A stretch of DNA of 49,310 nucleotides from an uncultured Holophagaceae bacterium (GCA_903863195.1 CAIPAY010000088.1:1-49310), one strand, 5' to 3'. Positions 24,855-33,963 are shown, counted from the first letter of the stretch. A program made the numbers and translations. Notes: generated by a model from the sequence alone, not told the origin.

Positions 24855-25418
24855 ATGCACCCGTTCGACCGAGCGTTCCGCTTCGTCCTGCCGGCCGCGG
24901 CCGTGGCGATCCTCGTCACGATCCTCTCCGTGGGCTGGCTCACGGAGCCGGACCGCTTCGCCAAGGGCTACGCCCCGGAACAGCCCATCCCCTTCAGCCA
25001 TCAGCTGCATGCCGGCACCCTGCGCATGCAGTGCCAGTACTGCCACTCGGGCGTCGACAAGTCCCGGCACGCGGGCATCCCGAGCGTGGACCTCTGCATG
25101 GGCTGCCACAAGGTCACCAAGGCGGATCGCCCAGCCATCCAGAAGCTGGCCCGTATCGCCCAGACCGGCGAACCCCTGCCCTGGCAGCGGGTCCACACCC
25201 TACCGGACCATGTCTTCTTCGACCACCGGCCCCACGTGAACGCGGGCATCGCCTGCCAGAGCTGCCACGGCGAGGTCCAGACCATGAAGGTGATCACCCG
25301 CGAGATGGGCATGCGAATGGGCAACTGCCTGGCCTGCCACCGCGACCCCCACGCGGCGCTGCCCGCGGGCTCCAAGATCACCCGGGGCGCCGAACACTGC
25401 GCCGCCTGCCACCGCTAG
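24855..25418 (+). CDS. actA: Alternative complex III pentaheme cytochrome c subunit ActA
   Basis: This 187-residue protein has one N-terminal anchor helix (about residues 8-30) and five CXXCH heme sites: CQYCH, CMGCH, CQSCH, CLACH and CAACH. This count and the FSHQLHAGTLRMQCQYCHSG region are typical of ActA, the multiheme subunit of the quinol:cytochrome c oxidoreductase that replaces the bc1 complex. Extra histidines (FDHRPHV) can serve as distal ligands. Start ATG at 24855 has AAGGGG upstream. It heads the Act operon, facing the periplasm. Confidence 0.93.
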   Translation: MHPFDRAFRFVLPAAAVAILVTILSVGWLTEPDRFAKGYAPEQPIPFSHQLHAGTLRMQCQYCHSGVDKSRHAGIPSVDLCMGCHKVTKADRPAIQKLARIAQTGEPLPWQRVHTLPDHVFFDHRPHVNAGIACQSCHGEVQTMKVITREMGMRMGNCLACHRDPHAALPAGSKITRGAEHCAACHR

Positions 25419-25437
25419 CACCCAGGGGAGACCGACC

Positions 25438-25629
25438 ATGGCCGACGCCGACCGCAAACCCCTCCTCGACCGGGCCGCCGCCCTGCTGGCGGGCCCCTTC
25501 CTGCTGGGCCGCCAGGCCCTGAGCCTGGCCTTCCTGTCTGACCGGGAAACCCCCTCGGAGGAGCCTGCCTTGGCCCTCCAGCGGATTCCCGTCACGCCCC
25601 CCGAACACGCCATCAAGCGCCGTGGATGA
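25438..25629 (+). CDS. Small protein between actA and actB, unknown
   Basis: This 63-residue ORF has an excellent ribosome site, CAGGGGAG, eight bases before its ATG, and codon use like its neighbours. It starts MADADRKPLLDRAAALLAGP, contains a mildly hydrophobic FLLGRQALSLAFLS, and ends PPEHAIKRRG. It lies in the 203 bases between the actA stop and the actB start, and its stop is five bases before the actB ATG. No family is recognised. It may be an accessory or assembly peptide of the complex, or help translate actB. Confidence 0.6.
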   Translation: MADADRKPLLDRAAALLAGPFLLGRQALSLAFLSDRETPSEEPALALQRIPVTPPEHAIKRRG

Positions 25630-25633
25630 CCCG

Positions 25634-28615
25634 ATGAAGACCCGACTCCCCGATCATGGCCCCGTGGAAGCGCCCCGATTCTGGCGCACGCTGGAAGAGC
25701 GCGTGGAAACGCCGGAGGCCCGCCAGGCCGCTCACGACGAGTTCCTGCCGGGCGCAGTCCCGGCCTACGATGACGTTCACGGCCTGCCCCCCCAGAGCGG
25801 CGTCTCCCGCCGCGACTTCCTGGGCCTGGTGAGCGCGGCCGCCGCCCTGGCCGCCACCGTCGGCTGCGACCGCAAGGGCCAGGGCACCGTGGTGCCCTAC
25901 ACCAAGCGGCCCGTGGAGGTGACCCCCGGCGTGGCCAACTACTACGCCAGTGCCTTCCAGGAAGGCCGCCGGGTCTACCCCGTCCTGGTGAAGACCCGGG
26001 AGGGCCGCCCCATCCACCTCACGGGCAATGACGAGCACCCCGGCGTGCGGGGCAAGACCAGCCCCCGCGCCATGGCCGATGTCCTCCGGCTCTACGATCC
26101 CGACCGCCTGCGCGCCCCCAAAGCCGAGGGCCGCACCCTCGGCTGGACCGAGGCCGAGGCCCGGCTCCACGGGGCCCTGCAGGCCGCCAAGGCCGCCGGC
26201 AAGCCCGTGCTGCTGCTCTCGGGCGCCGTCGTCTCGCCCACCCGGAAGGCCCTGCTGGCGGACCTCAAGGCCGCCCTGCCGACCCTCGAGCACCTGGCCT
26301 ACGAGCCCGCCGCCGGGGACGCCGCCGAGGAGGCCGCCCGCGCCAGCTACGGTCAGAGCGTGGCCATTCAGCCCCGCCTGGCCAAGGCCAAGGTGATCCT
26401 GTCCCTGGGCGCGGACTTCCTCAATGGTGAGGATCCGGAGACCCTGGCCGCCTGGGGCGCTCAGCGCCGCCTGAAGAGCGCCAAGGAGCCCATCAACCGC
26501 CTCTGGGTGCTCGAAGGCCCCCTGACCCTGACCGGCACCAACGCCGACCACCGCTATCCGGTGGCGCCTTCCCGCCTGGCAGCCCTGGCCTTCACGCTGG
26601 CCCGGGAGCTGGCCGCCAAGGGTCTGCCCCTGCCCGCAGGTGCGAACCTCTCTGCCTTGCCCGGCGGGGCTCCGGCCGATGTCCCCACCCAGGCCTGGGC
26701 GAGCCTGGTGAAGGACCTCCAGCATGCGGGCCGCAACGCCGTGGTGCTCTGCGGCGCCCAGATGCCCGCCGCTGCCCATCAGGCGGCCCACCTGCTCAAC
26801 GCCATGCTCGGCTCTGAGGCCGTGGCCCTGAGCCCTGCCGAGCCCCTGGCCACCACCAGGGACCTCGAGGCCGCCGTCCAGGGCATGGCCGCCGGCCGCT
26901 ACGCCGCCGCGATCTTCTGGGATGTGAACCCCGCCTTCACCTATGCCCGGGCCGCCGCCTGGAAGGAGGCCGTGGCCAAGGTGCCCCTGCGGACCTGGAT
27001 CGGCCTCATGGAGGACGAGACCGCCGCCCAGTGCCAGCTGGTCCTGCCGGAGAACCACTGGCTGGAGAGCTGGGGCGACTACGCCACCCCCGGCGCCACA
27101 GTGCTCCAGCAGCCCACGGTGGGCACCCTCTACGACACCCGTCAGGGCGAGGACGTGCTCCTGGGCCTCCTCAAGGCGCTCGGGTCTGCCCCGGCCGCGG
27201 ACTACCACACCTACCTCCGGGCTCGCTGGGAGAAGGCCGTGCTGCAGGGCGGCACCTTCGAGCAGGCCCTGCACGACGGCCTCGTGAAGGTCGAAGCCAA
27301 GACCGCTGCCCTGGCCTTCAGGGGCGCTTCGGTGGCCTCCGCCGAGCGCGCAGCGAAGGGCGCCGAGGGCTTTGAGCTCGTGCTCTTCCCGGGCTTCGCC
27401 CCCCATGATGGCCGCCACGCCAACAACAGCTGGCTGCAGGAGACGCCGGATCCCATCAGCAAGATGACCTGGGACAACCCGGTGGCCGTGTCCGTGCAGG
27501 ACGCCCAGGCCCTGGGCATCCAGGAGGGGGACTTCGTCACCCTGACCCTGGAGGGCACCACCCTCCGGCTGCCCGCGGTGATCCAGCCCGGCCAGGCCAA
27601 GGGCGTGCTGGCCCTGGCCCTGGGCTACGGCCGCACCACCGGCGGGGTTGCCAAGGGCGTGGGCGCCAACGCCTACCCGCTCCTGGGTCTGGATCCCGCC
27701 ACCGCGAATGTCCGTCCGGGCGCGCGCCTGGCCAAGGCCGGCGGCCGGAAGGAGCTCTCCCGCACCCAGAGCCACCACCGCATGGAGGGCCGCGACATCG
27801 TGCGCTCCCTCACCATGGACGAGTTCCTGCATCACCCCCAGGGGCACCACCACCAGCCCGAATTGGTGACGCTCTACGAGGAGCAGAAGTTCCCGGACCA
27901 CAAGTGGGGCATGGTCATCGACCTCGCCGCCTGTGTGGGCTGCTCCGCCTGCGTGGTGGCCTGCCAGTCCGAGAACAACGTGCCCGTCGTGGGTCCCGAG
28001 CAGGTGGCCAAGGGCCGCGAGATGCACTGGATCCGCATCGACCGCTACTACGAGGGCGAGCTGGAGAACCCCAAGGTGGTCCACCAGCCCATGCTCTGCC
28101 AGCACTGCGACAGCGCGCCCTGCGAGAACGTCTGTCCCGTGAACGCCACCAACCACAGCCCCGACGGGCTGAACCAGATGGCCTACAACCGCTGCGTGGG
28201 CACCCGCTACTGCGCCAACAACTGCCCCTACAAGGTGCGCCGCTTCAACTTCCTGGAATACACCGCCTACAAGACCGAGCCCGAGACCCTGGCCTACAAC
28301 CCGGAAGTCACGGTGCGACCGCGCGGCGTCATGGAGAAGTGCTCCTTCTGCGTGCAGCGCATCAACGACGTGAAGATCCGCGCCAAGGGCGAGGGCCGCT
28401 CGATCCTGGACGGCGAGGTCACCACTGCCTGCATGGCGGGCTGCCCCTCGGACGCCATCGTCTTCGGCGACCTCAAGGACCCCAAGAGCCGCATCGCCCA
28501 GCTGGTCACCGCCACCCGGGCCTACAAGGTGTTGGAGGAGGTGGGCGCCAAGCCCGCCATCACCTACCTGGCCGATCTGAAGAACCCCGTCGAGGGAGGT
28601 CACCATGCGAACTGA
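25634..28615 (+). CDS. actB: Alternative complex III Fe-S/molybdopterin-like subunit ActB
   Basis: This protein of about 993 residues begins with the roughly 55-residue extension seen before the Tat motif in ActB proteins (FWRTLEERVETPE). SRRDFLGLVSAAAALAATVG (Arg59-Arg60) follows. A molybdopterin-oxidoreductase-like region runs to about residue 720; in this family it binds no Mo cofactor. The C-terminal ferredoxin-like part has cysteine groups CVGCSACVVAC, CQHCDSAPCENVCP, CVGTRYCANNCP and CSFC...CMAGCP for cubane clusters. GTG at 25622 is an alternative start. It ends inside the start of actC. Confidence 0.93.
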   Translation: MKTRLPDHGPVEAPRFWRTLEERVETPEARQAAHDEFLPGAVPAYDDVHGLPPQSGVSRRDFLGLVSAAAALAATVGCDRKGQGTVVPYTKRPVEVTPGVANYYASAFQEGRRVYPVLVKTREGRPIHLTGNDEHPGVRGKTSPRAMADVLRLYDPDRLRAPKAEGRTLGWTEAEARLHGALQAAKAAGKPVLLLSGAVVSPTRKALLADLKAALPTLEHLAYEPAAGDAAEEAARASYGQSVAIQPRLAKAKVILSLGADFLNGEDPETLAAWGAQRRLKSAKEPINRLWVLEGPLTLTGTNADHRYPVAPSRLAALAFTLARELAAKGLPLPAGANLSALPGGAPADVPTQAWASLVKDLQHAGRNAVVLCGAQMPAAAHQAAHLLNAMLGSEAVALSPAEPLATTRDLEAAVQGMAAGRYAAAIFWDVNPAFTYARAAAWKEAVAKVPLRTWIGLMEDETAAQCQLVLPENHWLESWGDYATPGATVLQQPTVGTLYDTRQGEDVLLGLLKALGSAPAADYHTYLRARWEKAVLQGGTFEQALHDGLVKVEAKTAALAFRGASVASAERAAKGAEGFELVLFPGFAPHDGRHANNSWLQETPDPISKMTWDNPVAVSVQDAQALGIQEGDFVTLTLEGTTLRLPAVIQPGQAKGVLALALGYGRTTGGVAKGVGANAYPLLGLDPATANVRPGARLAKAGGRKELSRTQSHHRMEGRDIVRSLTMDEFLHHPQGHHHQPELVTLYEEQKFPDHKWGMVIDLAACVGCSACVVACQSENNVPVVGPEQVAKGREMHWIRIDRYYEGELENPKVVHQPMLCQHCDSAPCENVCPVNATNHSPDGLNQMAYNRCVGTRYCANNCPYKVRRFNFLEYTAYKTEPETLAYNPEVTVRPRGVMEKCSFCVQRINDVKIRAKGEGRSILDGEVTTACMAGCPSDAIVFGDLKDPKSRIAQLVTATRAYKVLEEVGAKPAITYLADLKNPVEGGHHAN

Positions 28616-30005
28616 TGCCTCCGTCCACGCGGTCCCGATCCCCGAAGGCCTGCTGGAGCCCGCGCTCACCGTGGGCAAGGTCACGCCGGGCAGCCTTGAC
28701 GACCAGGTGCTGGCCTTCCCCGAGACCAAGCCGCCGAAGCAGTGGTACCTGGCCCTGGCCGTCACCCTGACAGCGCTGGGCATTGGTCTGGCCTGCATCG
28801 GCTACACCTTCACCACCGGAATCGGCGCCTGGGGCAACAGCAGCCCGGTGTTCTGGGCCTTCGACATCATCAACTTCGTGTTCTGGGTGGGCATCGGCCA
28901 CGCCGGGACGCTGATCTCCGCCATCCTCTTCCTCTTCCGGAAGCGCTGGCGCAACGCCATCGCCCGCTTCGCCGAGGCCATGACCATCTTCGCGGTCATG
29001 TGCGCCGTGATCTTCCCCCTCATCCACGTGGGCCGGCCCTGGCTCGCCTACTGGCTGTTCCCCTACCCGAACGAGCGCGCCCTGTGGACCAACTTCCGCT
29101 CGCCGCTGCTCTGGGACGTCTTCGCGGTGAACACCTACTTCTCCGTGTCCCTGATGTTCTGGTACCTGGGCCTGATCCCCGACATCGCCTCCATGCGGGA
29201 CCGCACCACCAGCAAGCTGCGCAAGACCATCTACACCGTCCTGGCCCTGGGCTGGCGCGGCGCCGCCTCCCACTGGCAGCACTACGAGAAGGCCTACCTG
29301 CTGCTGGCGGGCCTGGCCACGGGCCTGGTGCTCTCGGTGCACTCGGTGGTGAGCTTCGACTTCGCCACCTCCGTGGTGCCCGGCTGGCACATGACCATCT
29401 TCCCGCCCTACTTCGTGGCGGGCGCGATCTTCGCCGGGTTCTCCATGGTGGTAATCGTGCTGGTGGTGGTGCGCGAGACCATGCAGCTCAAGAACCTGAT
29501 CACCATGCGCCACCTGGACGTGATGAACAAGGTCATCCTCGCCATGAGCTGCATCATGGGCTACAGCTACATGATGGAGGGCTTCACGGCCTGGTATTCC
29601 ATGAACGAATACCTGCACCACGGCTTCATGAACATCATCACCGGCACCTACGGCTGGGCCGGCTGGATCACCATCAGCTGCAACATCTTCATCCCCCAGC
29701 TGCTCTGGTTCAAAAAGTGCCGCAGCAGCTACTTCTGGATGATCCTGGTGGCCATCGGCGTGACCATCGGCATGTGGTTCGAGCGCTTCGTGATCATCGT
29801 GATCTCGCTGCACCAGGACTACCTGCCCTCCGCCTGGCGCATCTACAAGCCGACCATGGTCGACTTCGGCATCCTGCTGGGCACCTTCGGCCTCTTCTTC
29901 ACCCTGGTCCTGATCTTCGCCCGGGTGCTGCCGGTCATCGCCACCACCGAGGTGAAGGCCATCCTCCCGGACGCGCAGCCCAGTCACGGGGGCAGCCATG
30001 AGTAA
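28605..30005 (+). CDS. actC: Alternative complex III NrfD-like membrane subunit ActC
   Basis: This 466-residue polytopic protein of the NrfD/PsrC family has about ten helices. It is the membrane partner of ActB and a likely quinol-oxidising subunit. Recognisable segments are IINFVFWVGIGHAGTLISAI, FPLIHVGRPWLAYWLFPYPN and SVVSFDFATSVVPGWHMTIF, all hallmarks of ActC. It overlaps actB by 11 bases. The following gap to actD holds a large palindrome. Confidence 0.93.
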   Translation: MRTDASVHAVPIPEGLLEPALTVGKVTPGSLDDQVLAFPETKPPKQWYLALAVTLTALGIGLACIGYTFTTGIGAWGNSSPVFWAFDIINFVFWVGIGHAGTLISAILFLFRKRWRNAIARFAEAMTIFAVMCAVIFPLIHVGRPWLAYWLFPYPNERALWTNFRSPLLWDVFAVNTYFSVSLMFWYLGLIPDIASMRDRTTSKLRKTIYTVLALGWRGAASHWQHYEKAYLLLAGLATGLVLSVHSVVSFDFATSVVPGWHMTIFPPYFVAGAIFAGFSMVVIVLVVVRETMQLKNLITMRHLDVMNKVILAMSCIMGYSYMMEGFTAWYSMNEYLHHGFMNIITGTYGWAGWITISCNIFIPQLLWFKKCRSSYFWMILVAIGVTIGMWFERFVIIVISLHQDYLPSAWRIYKPTMVDFGILLGTFGLFFTLVLIFARVLPVIATTEVKAILPDAQPSHGGSHE

Positions 30006-30017
30006 AAAATTGAAAGG

Positions 30018-30130
30018 AAACCACTCTCGCAGAGATCGCGGAGACAGCGGAGGGGCGCAGAGGAAATCGTTCGAGGGATTGTCCTCCTCCTCTCTCTGCC
30101 CCCTCTGCGACCCTCTCCGAGAGTTTTTCC
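30018..30130. repeat. Large imperfect palindrome between actC and actD
   Basis: The left arm (30018-30065) begins GAAACCACTCTCGCAGAG and contains GGAGGGGCGCAGAGGA. The right arm (30082-30130) contains TCCTCCTCCTCTCTCTGCC and CCTCTCCGAGAGTTTTTCC. The arms pair over most of their length around a 16-base loop. A related short copy sits at 145-172. It fills the only long gap inside the act operon. Confidence 0.75.
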
Positions 30131-30148
30131 TGTCCCCGGGGGCCTGCC

Positions 30149-31294
30149 ATGTCCGATAAAAAGGCCTACGCCGTCCTCGGCCTCTTCGAGACGCCCGACG
30201 CGCTGATGCACGCCATCCCCAAGCTGCGGGCGGCGAAGCTCGGCACGGTCGAGGCCTACACGCCCTACCCCATCCACGGCATCGATGACGCCCTGGGCCT
30301 GCGCCGCTCTCCCCTGGGCGGCATGGTGCTGGTCATGGGCGTGCTGGGCGCGCTCACCGCCTTCGGGTTCCAGTACTGGATCAGCGCCATCGACTACCCG
30401 ATCATCACCGGCGGCAAGTCGGCGGCCTCCTGGGAAGCGTTCATCCCCATCATGTTCGAAGTGACGGTGCTCTTCGCCACCTTCACCGCGGGCCTGGGCA
30501 TGCTGCTGCTGCTCAACCGGCTGCCCTTCTTCGGCCATCCCGTCCTGTCCGCCAAGGCCATGAAGGGGATCACCCGCGACCGCTACGCCCTGGCCCTGGA
30601 GGCCGAGAGCGAGGCCTTCGACAGCGCTGCCGCGGCCCAGGCCCTCGAGGCCGCGGGCGCGGTGGACATCGAGGTGCTGCCCGCCCCGGACCGCAGCCCC
30701 TTCCTCACCAGCGACTACATCCTGCGCACCCTGGGCGGCATCTTCGTGGCCTGCCTGGTGGCGGGCCTGGGGATCTATTCCCTCATCAAGTGGTTCCCGC
30801 TGCTGGCGCCCATGAAGTACATGCAGGACCAGCCGCGCCTCAACGCCCAGAAGGCCTCGAATTTCTTCAAGGACGGCCATGGCATGCAGCCCCCGGTGCC
30901 GGGCACTGTGGCCCGGGGCTACCTGCCCACGGCCACCGGCACCCAGGACGCCTCGGCCACCCTGGTGAACCCCCTGCCGCGCACCAAGGAAGTCTTCGCC
31001 CAGGGCCGGAAGGTCTATACCAACCGCTGCGAGGTCTGCCACGGCGCGCTGGCGAACGGCGCAGGCAGCCTCACCGCCGCCTACGGCGCCAAGCCCGCGA
31101 ACCTGCAGGCCCAGCAGTTCCGCGACTACCCGGATGGCAAGATCTACTGGGCCATCGTGAACGGCAAGAACGCCATGCCCGCCCATGCGGCCTACCTCAC
31201 CGAGCCGCAGCGGTGGGCGGTGGTCCACTACGTGCGTGCCCTCCAGCGCGCCCAGAACGCCACGGACGAGGACCTGAAGGTGGTCGCACCATGA
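30149..31294 (+). CDS. Fused alternative complex III subunits ActD and ActE
   Basis: This 381-residue protein joins two subunits that are usually separate. Residues 1-185 are ActD (DUF3341), with YPIHGIDDALGLRRSPLG and two helices near residues 52-75 and 105-127. A third helix (about 192-218) leads into an ActE-like monoheme cytochrome c. Its entry MQDQPRLNAQKASNFFKDG and PPVPGTVARGYL is ActE-like, the heme motif is CEVCH, and a distal Met probably lies in the NAMPAH segment. The helix replaces the lipoprotein anchor ActE normally carries. It is coupled to actF by ATGA. Confidence 0.88.
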   Translation: MSDKKAYAVLGLFETPDALMHAIPKLRAAKLGTVEAYTPYPIHGIDDALGLRRSPLGGMVLVMGVLGALTAFGFQYWISAIDYPIITGGKSAASWEAFIPIMFEVTVLFATFTAGLGMLLLLNRLPFFGHPVLSAKAMKGITRDRYALALEAESEAFDSAAAAQALEAAGAVDIEVLPAPDRSPFLTSDYILRTLGGIFVACLVAGLGIYSLIKWFPLLAPMKYMQDQPRLNAQKASNFFKDGHGMQPPVPGTVARGYLPTATGTQDASATLVNPLPRTKEVFAQGRKVYTNRCEVCHGALANGAGSLTAAYGAKPANLQAQQFRDYPDGKIYWAIVNGKNAMPAHAAYLTEPQRWAVVHYVRALQRAQNATDEDLKVVAP

Positions 31295-32439
31295 GCCAGC
31301 AGAAACCGACTCCCCCCATTCTCCTGGGCGCGGTCGCCCTGGGCGCCGCCGGCGTCCTGGGCACCTACTTCGCCGCGGGTCCCGAGCGCTTCTGGGCCAA
31401 CTGGGTGCTCTGGTTCGTCCTGATGTTCACCCTGGGCCTGGGGTCGCTCTTCATCGTGGCCCTCGAGCACCTGGTGAGCGCCCGCTGGAGCGTGCCCATC
31501 CGCCGGATCCCCGAGCGGCTCGCCACCCTGCTGCTGCCTGCCATCCCCGTAGGCCTCATCGCCCTCGGCGCGGTGCCGGTGCTCTACCCGGGCGCCCGGC
31601 CCGAGGCGGCCCACCACCCGATCCTGGCGGGCAAGGCCTTCTGGCTGAGCCTGCCCTTCTTCTCCATCCGCACCGTGGCCGCCTTCGTGCTCTGCGTCCT
31701 CGCCCTCGCTGTGCTGGTGGGGGGATCACTCAAGCAGGACGTGAGCCGGGACCCCGCCTTCAACTTCCGCGCCCGCAAGTTCGCCCCGGCCTTCATGGCC
31801 ATCTTCGCCCTGGTGATCACGATGGTGGCCTTCGACTGGATCTCGGGCCTCACGCCCGAGTGGTACAGCGACATCTTCGGGGTCTACATCTTTGCCGGGG
31901 CCTTCCTCAGCGGCCTCGCGGCCACGGCGCTCGCCCTGCTGTATCTCCAGGGCGAGGGCCGGCTGGAGGGGGTGCGCCAGGACCACCTCTACAACCTCGG
32001 CGCCTTCCTGTTCGCCTTTACGGTGTTCTGGTCCTACATCGGCTTCGCCCAGTACATGCTGATGTGGTACGCCAACATGCCCGACGAGGTCATCTACTAC
32101 AAGGTGCGCCTCACCGGCGCCTGGCGGGCCATCACCTTCGCGCTGGCGGCCCTGCACTTCATCCTGCCCTTCTTCGCCCTGGTCACCCGGGACGCCAAGC
32201 GAGATCCCAGGCGGCTCCGCCGCGTGGCCCTCCTCATGCTCGGCGCCCACGTCCTCGACATCTACTGGCTCATCTTCCCGGCGCTCGGCGGGAGTCCGCG
32301 CTTCAGCTGGCCCGAGCTGAGCTTCGCCCTCTTCTTCCTGGGCGGGATCCTCCTCTGGGTCCGGGGCGCCATGCAGAAGGGCGAGGACATGCCGGTGGGC
32401 GATCCCTTCCTCCGCGAGGGTCTGGAGTTCCGCCTATGA
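31291..32439 (+). CDS. actF: Alternative complex III membrane subunit ActF
   Basis: This 382-residue protein has about ten helices and resembles ActC/ActF quinol-binding subunits. Typical segments are FWLSLPFFSIRTVAAFVLCV, FALVITMVAFDWISGLTPEW and FSYIG-like FWSYIGFAQYMLMWYANMPD. It lacks heme motifs. In the complex it pairs with ActC in the membrane and may conduct protons. Start and stop both overlap neighbours in ATGA sequences. Confidence 0.92.
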   Translation: MSQQKPTPPILLGAVALGAAGVLGTYFAAGPERFWANWVLWFVLMFTLGLGSLFIVALEHLVSARWSVPIRRIPERLATLLLPAIPVGLIALGAVPVLYPGARPEAAHHPILAGKAFWLSLPFFSIRTVAAFVLCVLALAVLVGGSLKQDVSRDPAFNFRARKFAPAFMAIFALVITMVAFDWISGLTPEWYSDIFGVYIFAGAFLSGLAATALALLYLQGEGRLEGVRQDHLYNLGAFLFAFTVFWSYIGFAQYMLMWYANMPDEVIYYKVRLTGAWRAITFALAALHFILPFFALVTRDAKRDPRRLRRVALLMLGAHVLDIYWLIFPALGGSPRFSWPELSFALFFLGGILLWVRGAMQKGEDMPVGDPFLREGLEFRL

Positions 32440-33134
32440 TCGACCAGTATCTCTCCCCCGCTGAGCTCAAGCGCCTGCTGACCGCCCTCATGGTGGTCAT
32501 CGGCTTCATCTTCATCGCCGCCTTCTTCGGCTTCACGGTGCTGCCCGGCCTACGCTACCAGGCGCACACACTGCCGGACGCCCCGGTCCAGGCCGTCCAG
32601 GGCGAGACCGGCTGGCTGGACCCCACGGACTACCCCGCCATGGCCCGGGAGGTGATTCCGCCCATCGATCCCCGCACGGTGCTGACGCCCAATCCCGCGC
32701 TGATGGCCCGGGGCAAGGCGGTCTACGCCCAGACCTGTGCCACCTGCCACGGTCCCGACGGCAAGGGCGACGGACCCGGCGGCACAGGCCTGAACCCCAA
32801 GCCCCGCAACTTCACCCAGGGCACCGCCTGGAAGAACGGCACCCGCCTGGAGGACGTCTACCGGACGCTGGACGAGGGCATCAAGGGCAGCTCCATGGTG
32901 TCCTACAACTACCTCTCCAAGAAGGACCGCATGGCCCTGGCTCACGTGGTGCAGTCCCTGGGCACCTTCGAGCACGGCGCCAGCGATCCCAAGGCCATCG
33001 CCGCCCTGGAGAAGCTCTTCGCCAGCGCCGGTGAGGTCATCCCCACCCGCATCCCCGTGGGCCGGGCCGTGGACACCCTCACCCGGGAGTATGCCCAGAC
33101 CCACCCGGTCCCCCCCGCCTCGACTCCCCGCTGA
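32436..33134 (+). CDS. Membrane-anchored monoheme cytochrome c
   Basis: This 232-residue protein has one helix at residues 15-36 and one CATCH heme site followed by GPDGKGDGPGG. A likely axial Met lies in SSMVSYNYLSKKDRMALAHV. It resembles ActE-type and caa3-associated cytochromes. Because the ActE part is already fused to ActD, this is a second monoheme cytochrome in the same operon, placed to carry electrons from Act to the oxidase. It is coupled to actF. Confidence 0.88.
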   Translation: MIDQYLSPAELKRLLTALMVVIGFIFIAAFFGFTVLPGLRYQAHTLPDAPVQAVQGETGWLDPTDYPAMAREVIPPIDPRTVLTPNPALMARGKAVYAQTCATCHGPDGKGDGPGGTGLNPKPRNFTQGTAWKNGTRLEDVYRTLDEGIKGSSMVSYNYLSKKDRMALAHVVQSLGTFEHGASDPKAIAALEKLFASAGEVIPTRIPVGRAVDTLTREYAQTHPVPPASTPR

Positions 33135-33142
33135 GAACCGCC

Positions 33143-33963
33143 ATGAGCCTCCCCTCCCTCCGCCGCCTCCTGCTGCCGCTCGCCCTCCTGGCCCTGGCTG
33201 CGGGCCCGGCTGCCCTGATGGCCCAGGCCCCCCCCCCCCGGCCAGCGCTCCCGAGGAGGTGGGGATCGACGAGAAACTCGGCGCCAGCATCCCCCTGGAC
33301 CTGGTCCTCAAGGCCGAGGACGGCACTGCCGTCACCCTGCGTTCGCTCATCAACAAGCCCACCATCCTGACTCTCAACTACTTCCGCTGCGCCGGCATCT
33401 GCACCCCGCAGCTGGGCGGCGTGGCCGAGGTGCTGAACCGCACCCAGGCCATCCCGGGCCAGGACCTCCAGGTGCTCACCGTGAGCTTCGACGAGCGGGA
33501 CGAGCCCGAGGTCGCCGCCCAGAAGCGCACCAACTACCTGGCTGAGATCACCCGCCCCTTCCCGCCAGCGGCCTGGCGGTTCCTCACCGGCCCTGCGGCC
33601 ACGACCCGCGCCCTGGCCGACGCCGTCGGGTTCAAGTTCAAGCGCCAGAACGACGACTTCATCCACGCCGCCGCGATCATCTTCATCAGTCCCGAGGGCC
33701 GGGTCACCCGCTACATGTATGGCACCTCCTACCTGCCCGCCGATGTCCAGCTGGCGGCCCAGGAGGCGGCCCGGGGCGAGGCCCAGCCCACCATCAACAA
33801 GTTCCTGAAGTTCTGTTTCAGCTATGACCCCGCGGGCCGTCGCTACGTGCTGAACACCACCAGCATCGGCGCCATCGTGATCCTGCTGGCCGCCGGCGTG
33901 TTCCTGCTGGCGGTGGTGCGGCGCGGGCGCAAGGACAAGACCAAGACCGAGGAGAACGCATGA
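33143..33963 (+). pseudogene. SCO1/SenC copper chaperone, frameshifted at a 12-C tract
   Basis: Signal peptide and mature protein lie in different frames. ATG 33143 opens MSLPSLRRLLLPLALLALAA and an Ala-rich end, then runs into twelve C residues at 33228-33239. The SCO domain continues one frame over: PEEVGIDEKLGASIPLDLVL, the copper motif CAGIC, and the His in DDFIHAAAI. A C-terminal helix, TSIGAIVILLAAGVFLLAVV, completes it. One more C, or two fewer, restores a protein of about 273 residues. SCO proteins insert copper into the CuA site of subunit II, which fits the position before the cox genes. It may be a sequencing error, slippage or a real mutation. It overlaps the subunit I start (ATGA). 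Confidence 0.85.
33228..33239. repeat. Homopolymeric C(12) tract
   Basis: Twelve consecutive C residues occur at the end of the SCO signal-peptide coding region. They separate the signal-peptide frame from the SCO-domain frame. Tract lengths of 10 or 13 would join the frames. Confidence 0.95.

Noticed and set aside
25613..28798. Minus-strand open frame of 1061 codons opposite actB
   Set aside because: Low-complexity Gly/Ala/His-rich translation. It mirrors the actB codons and has no recognisable domain.
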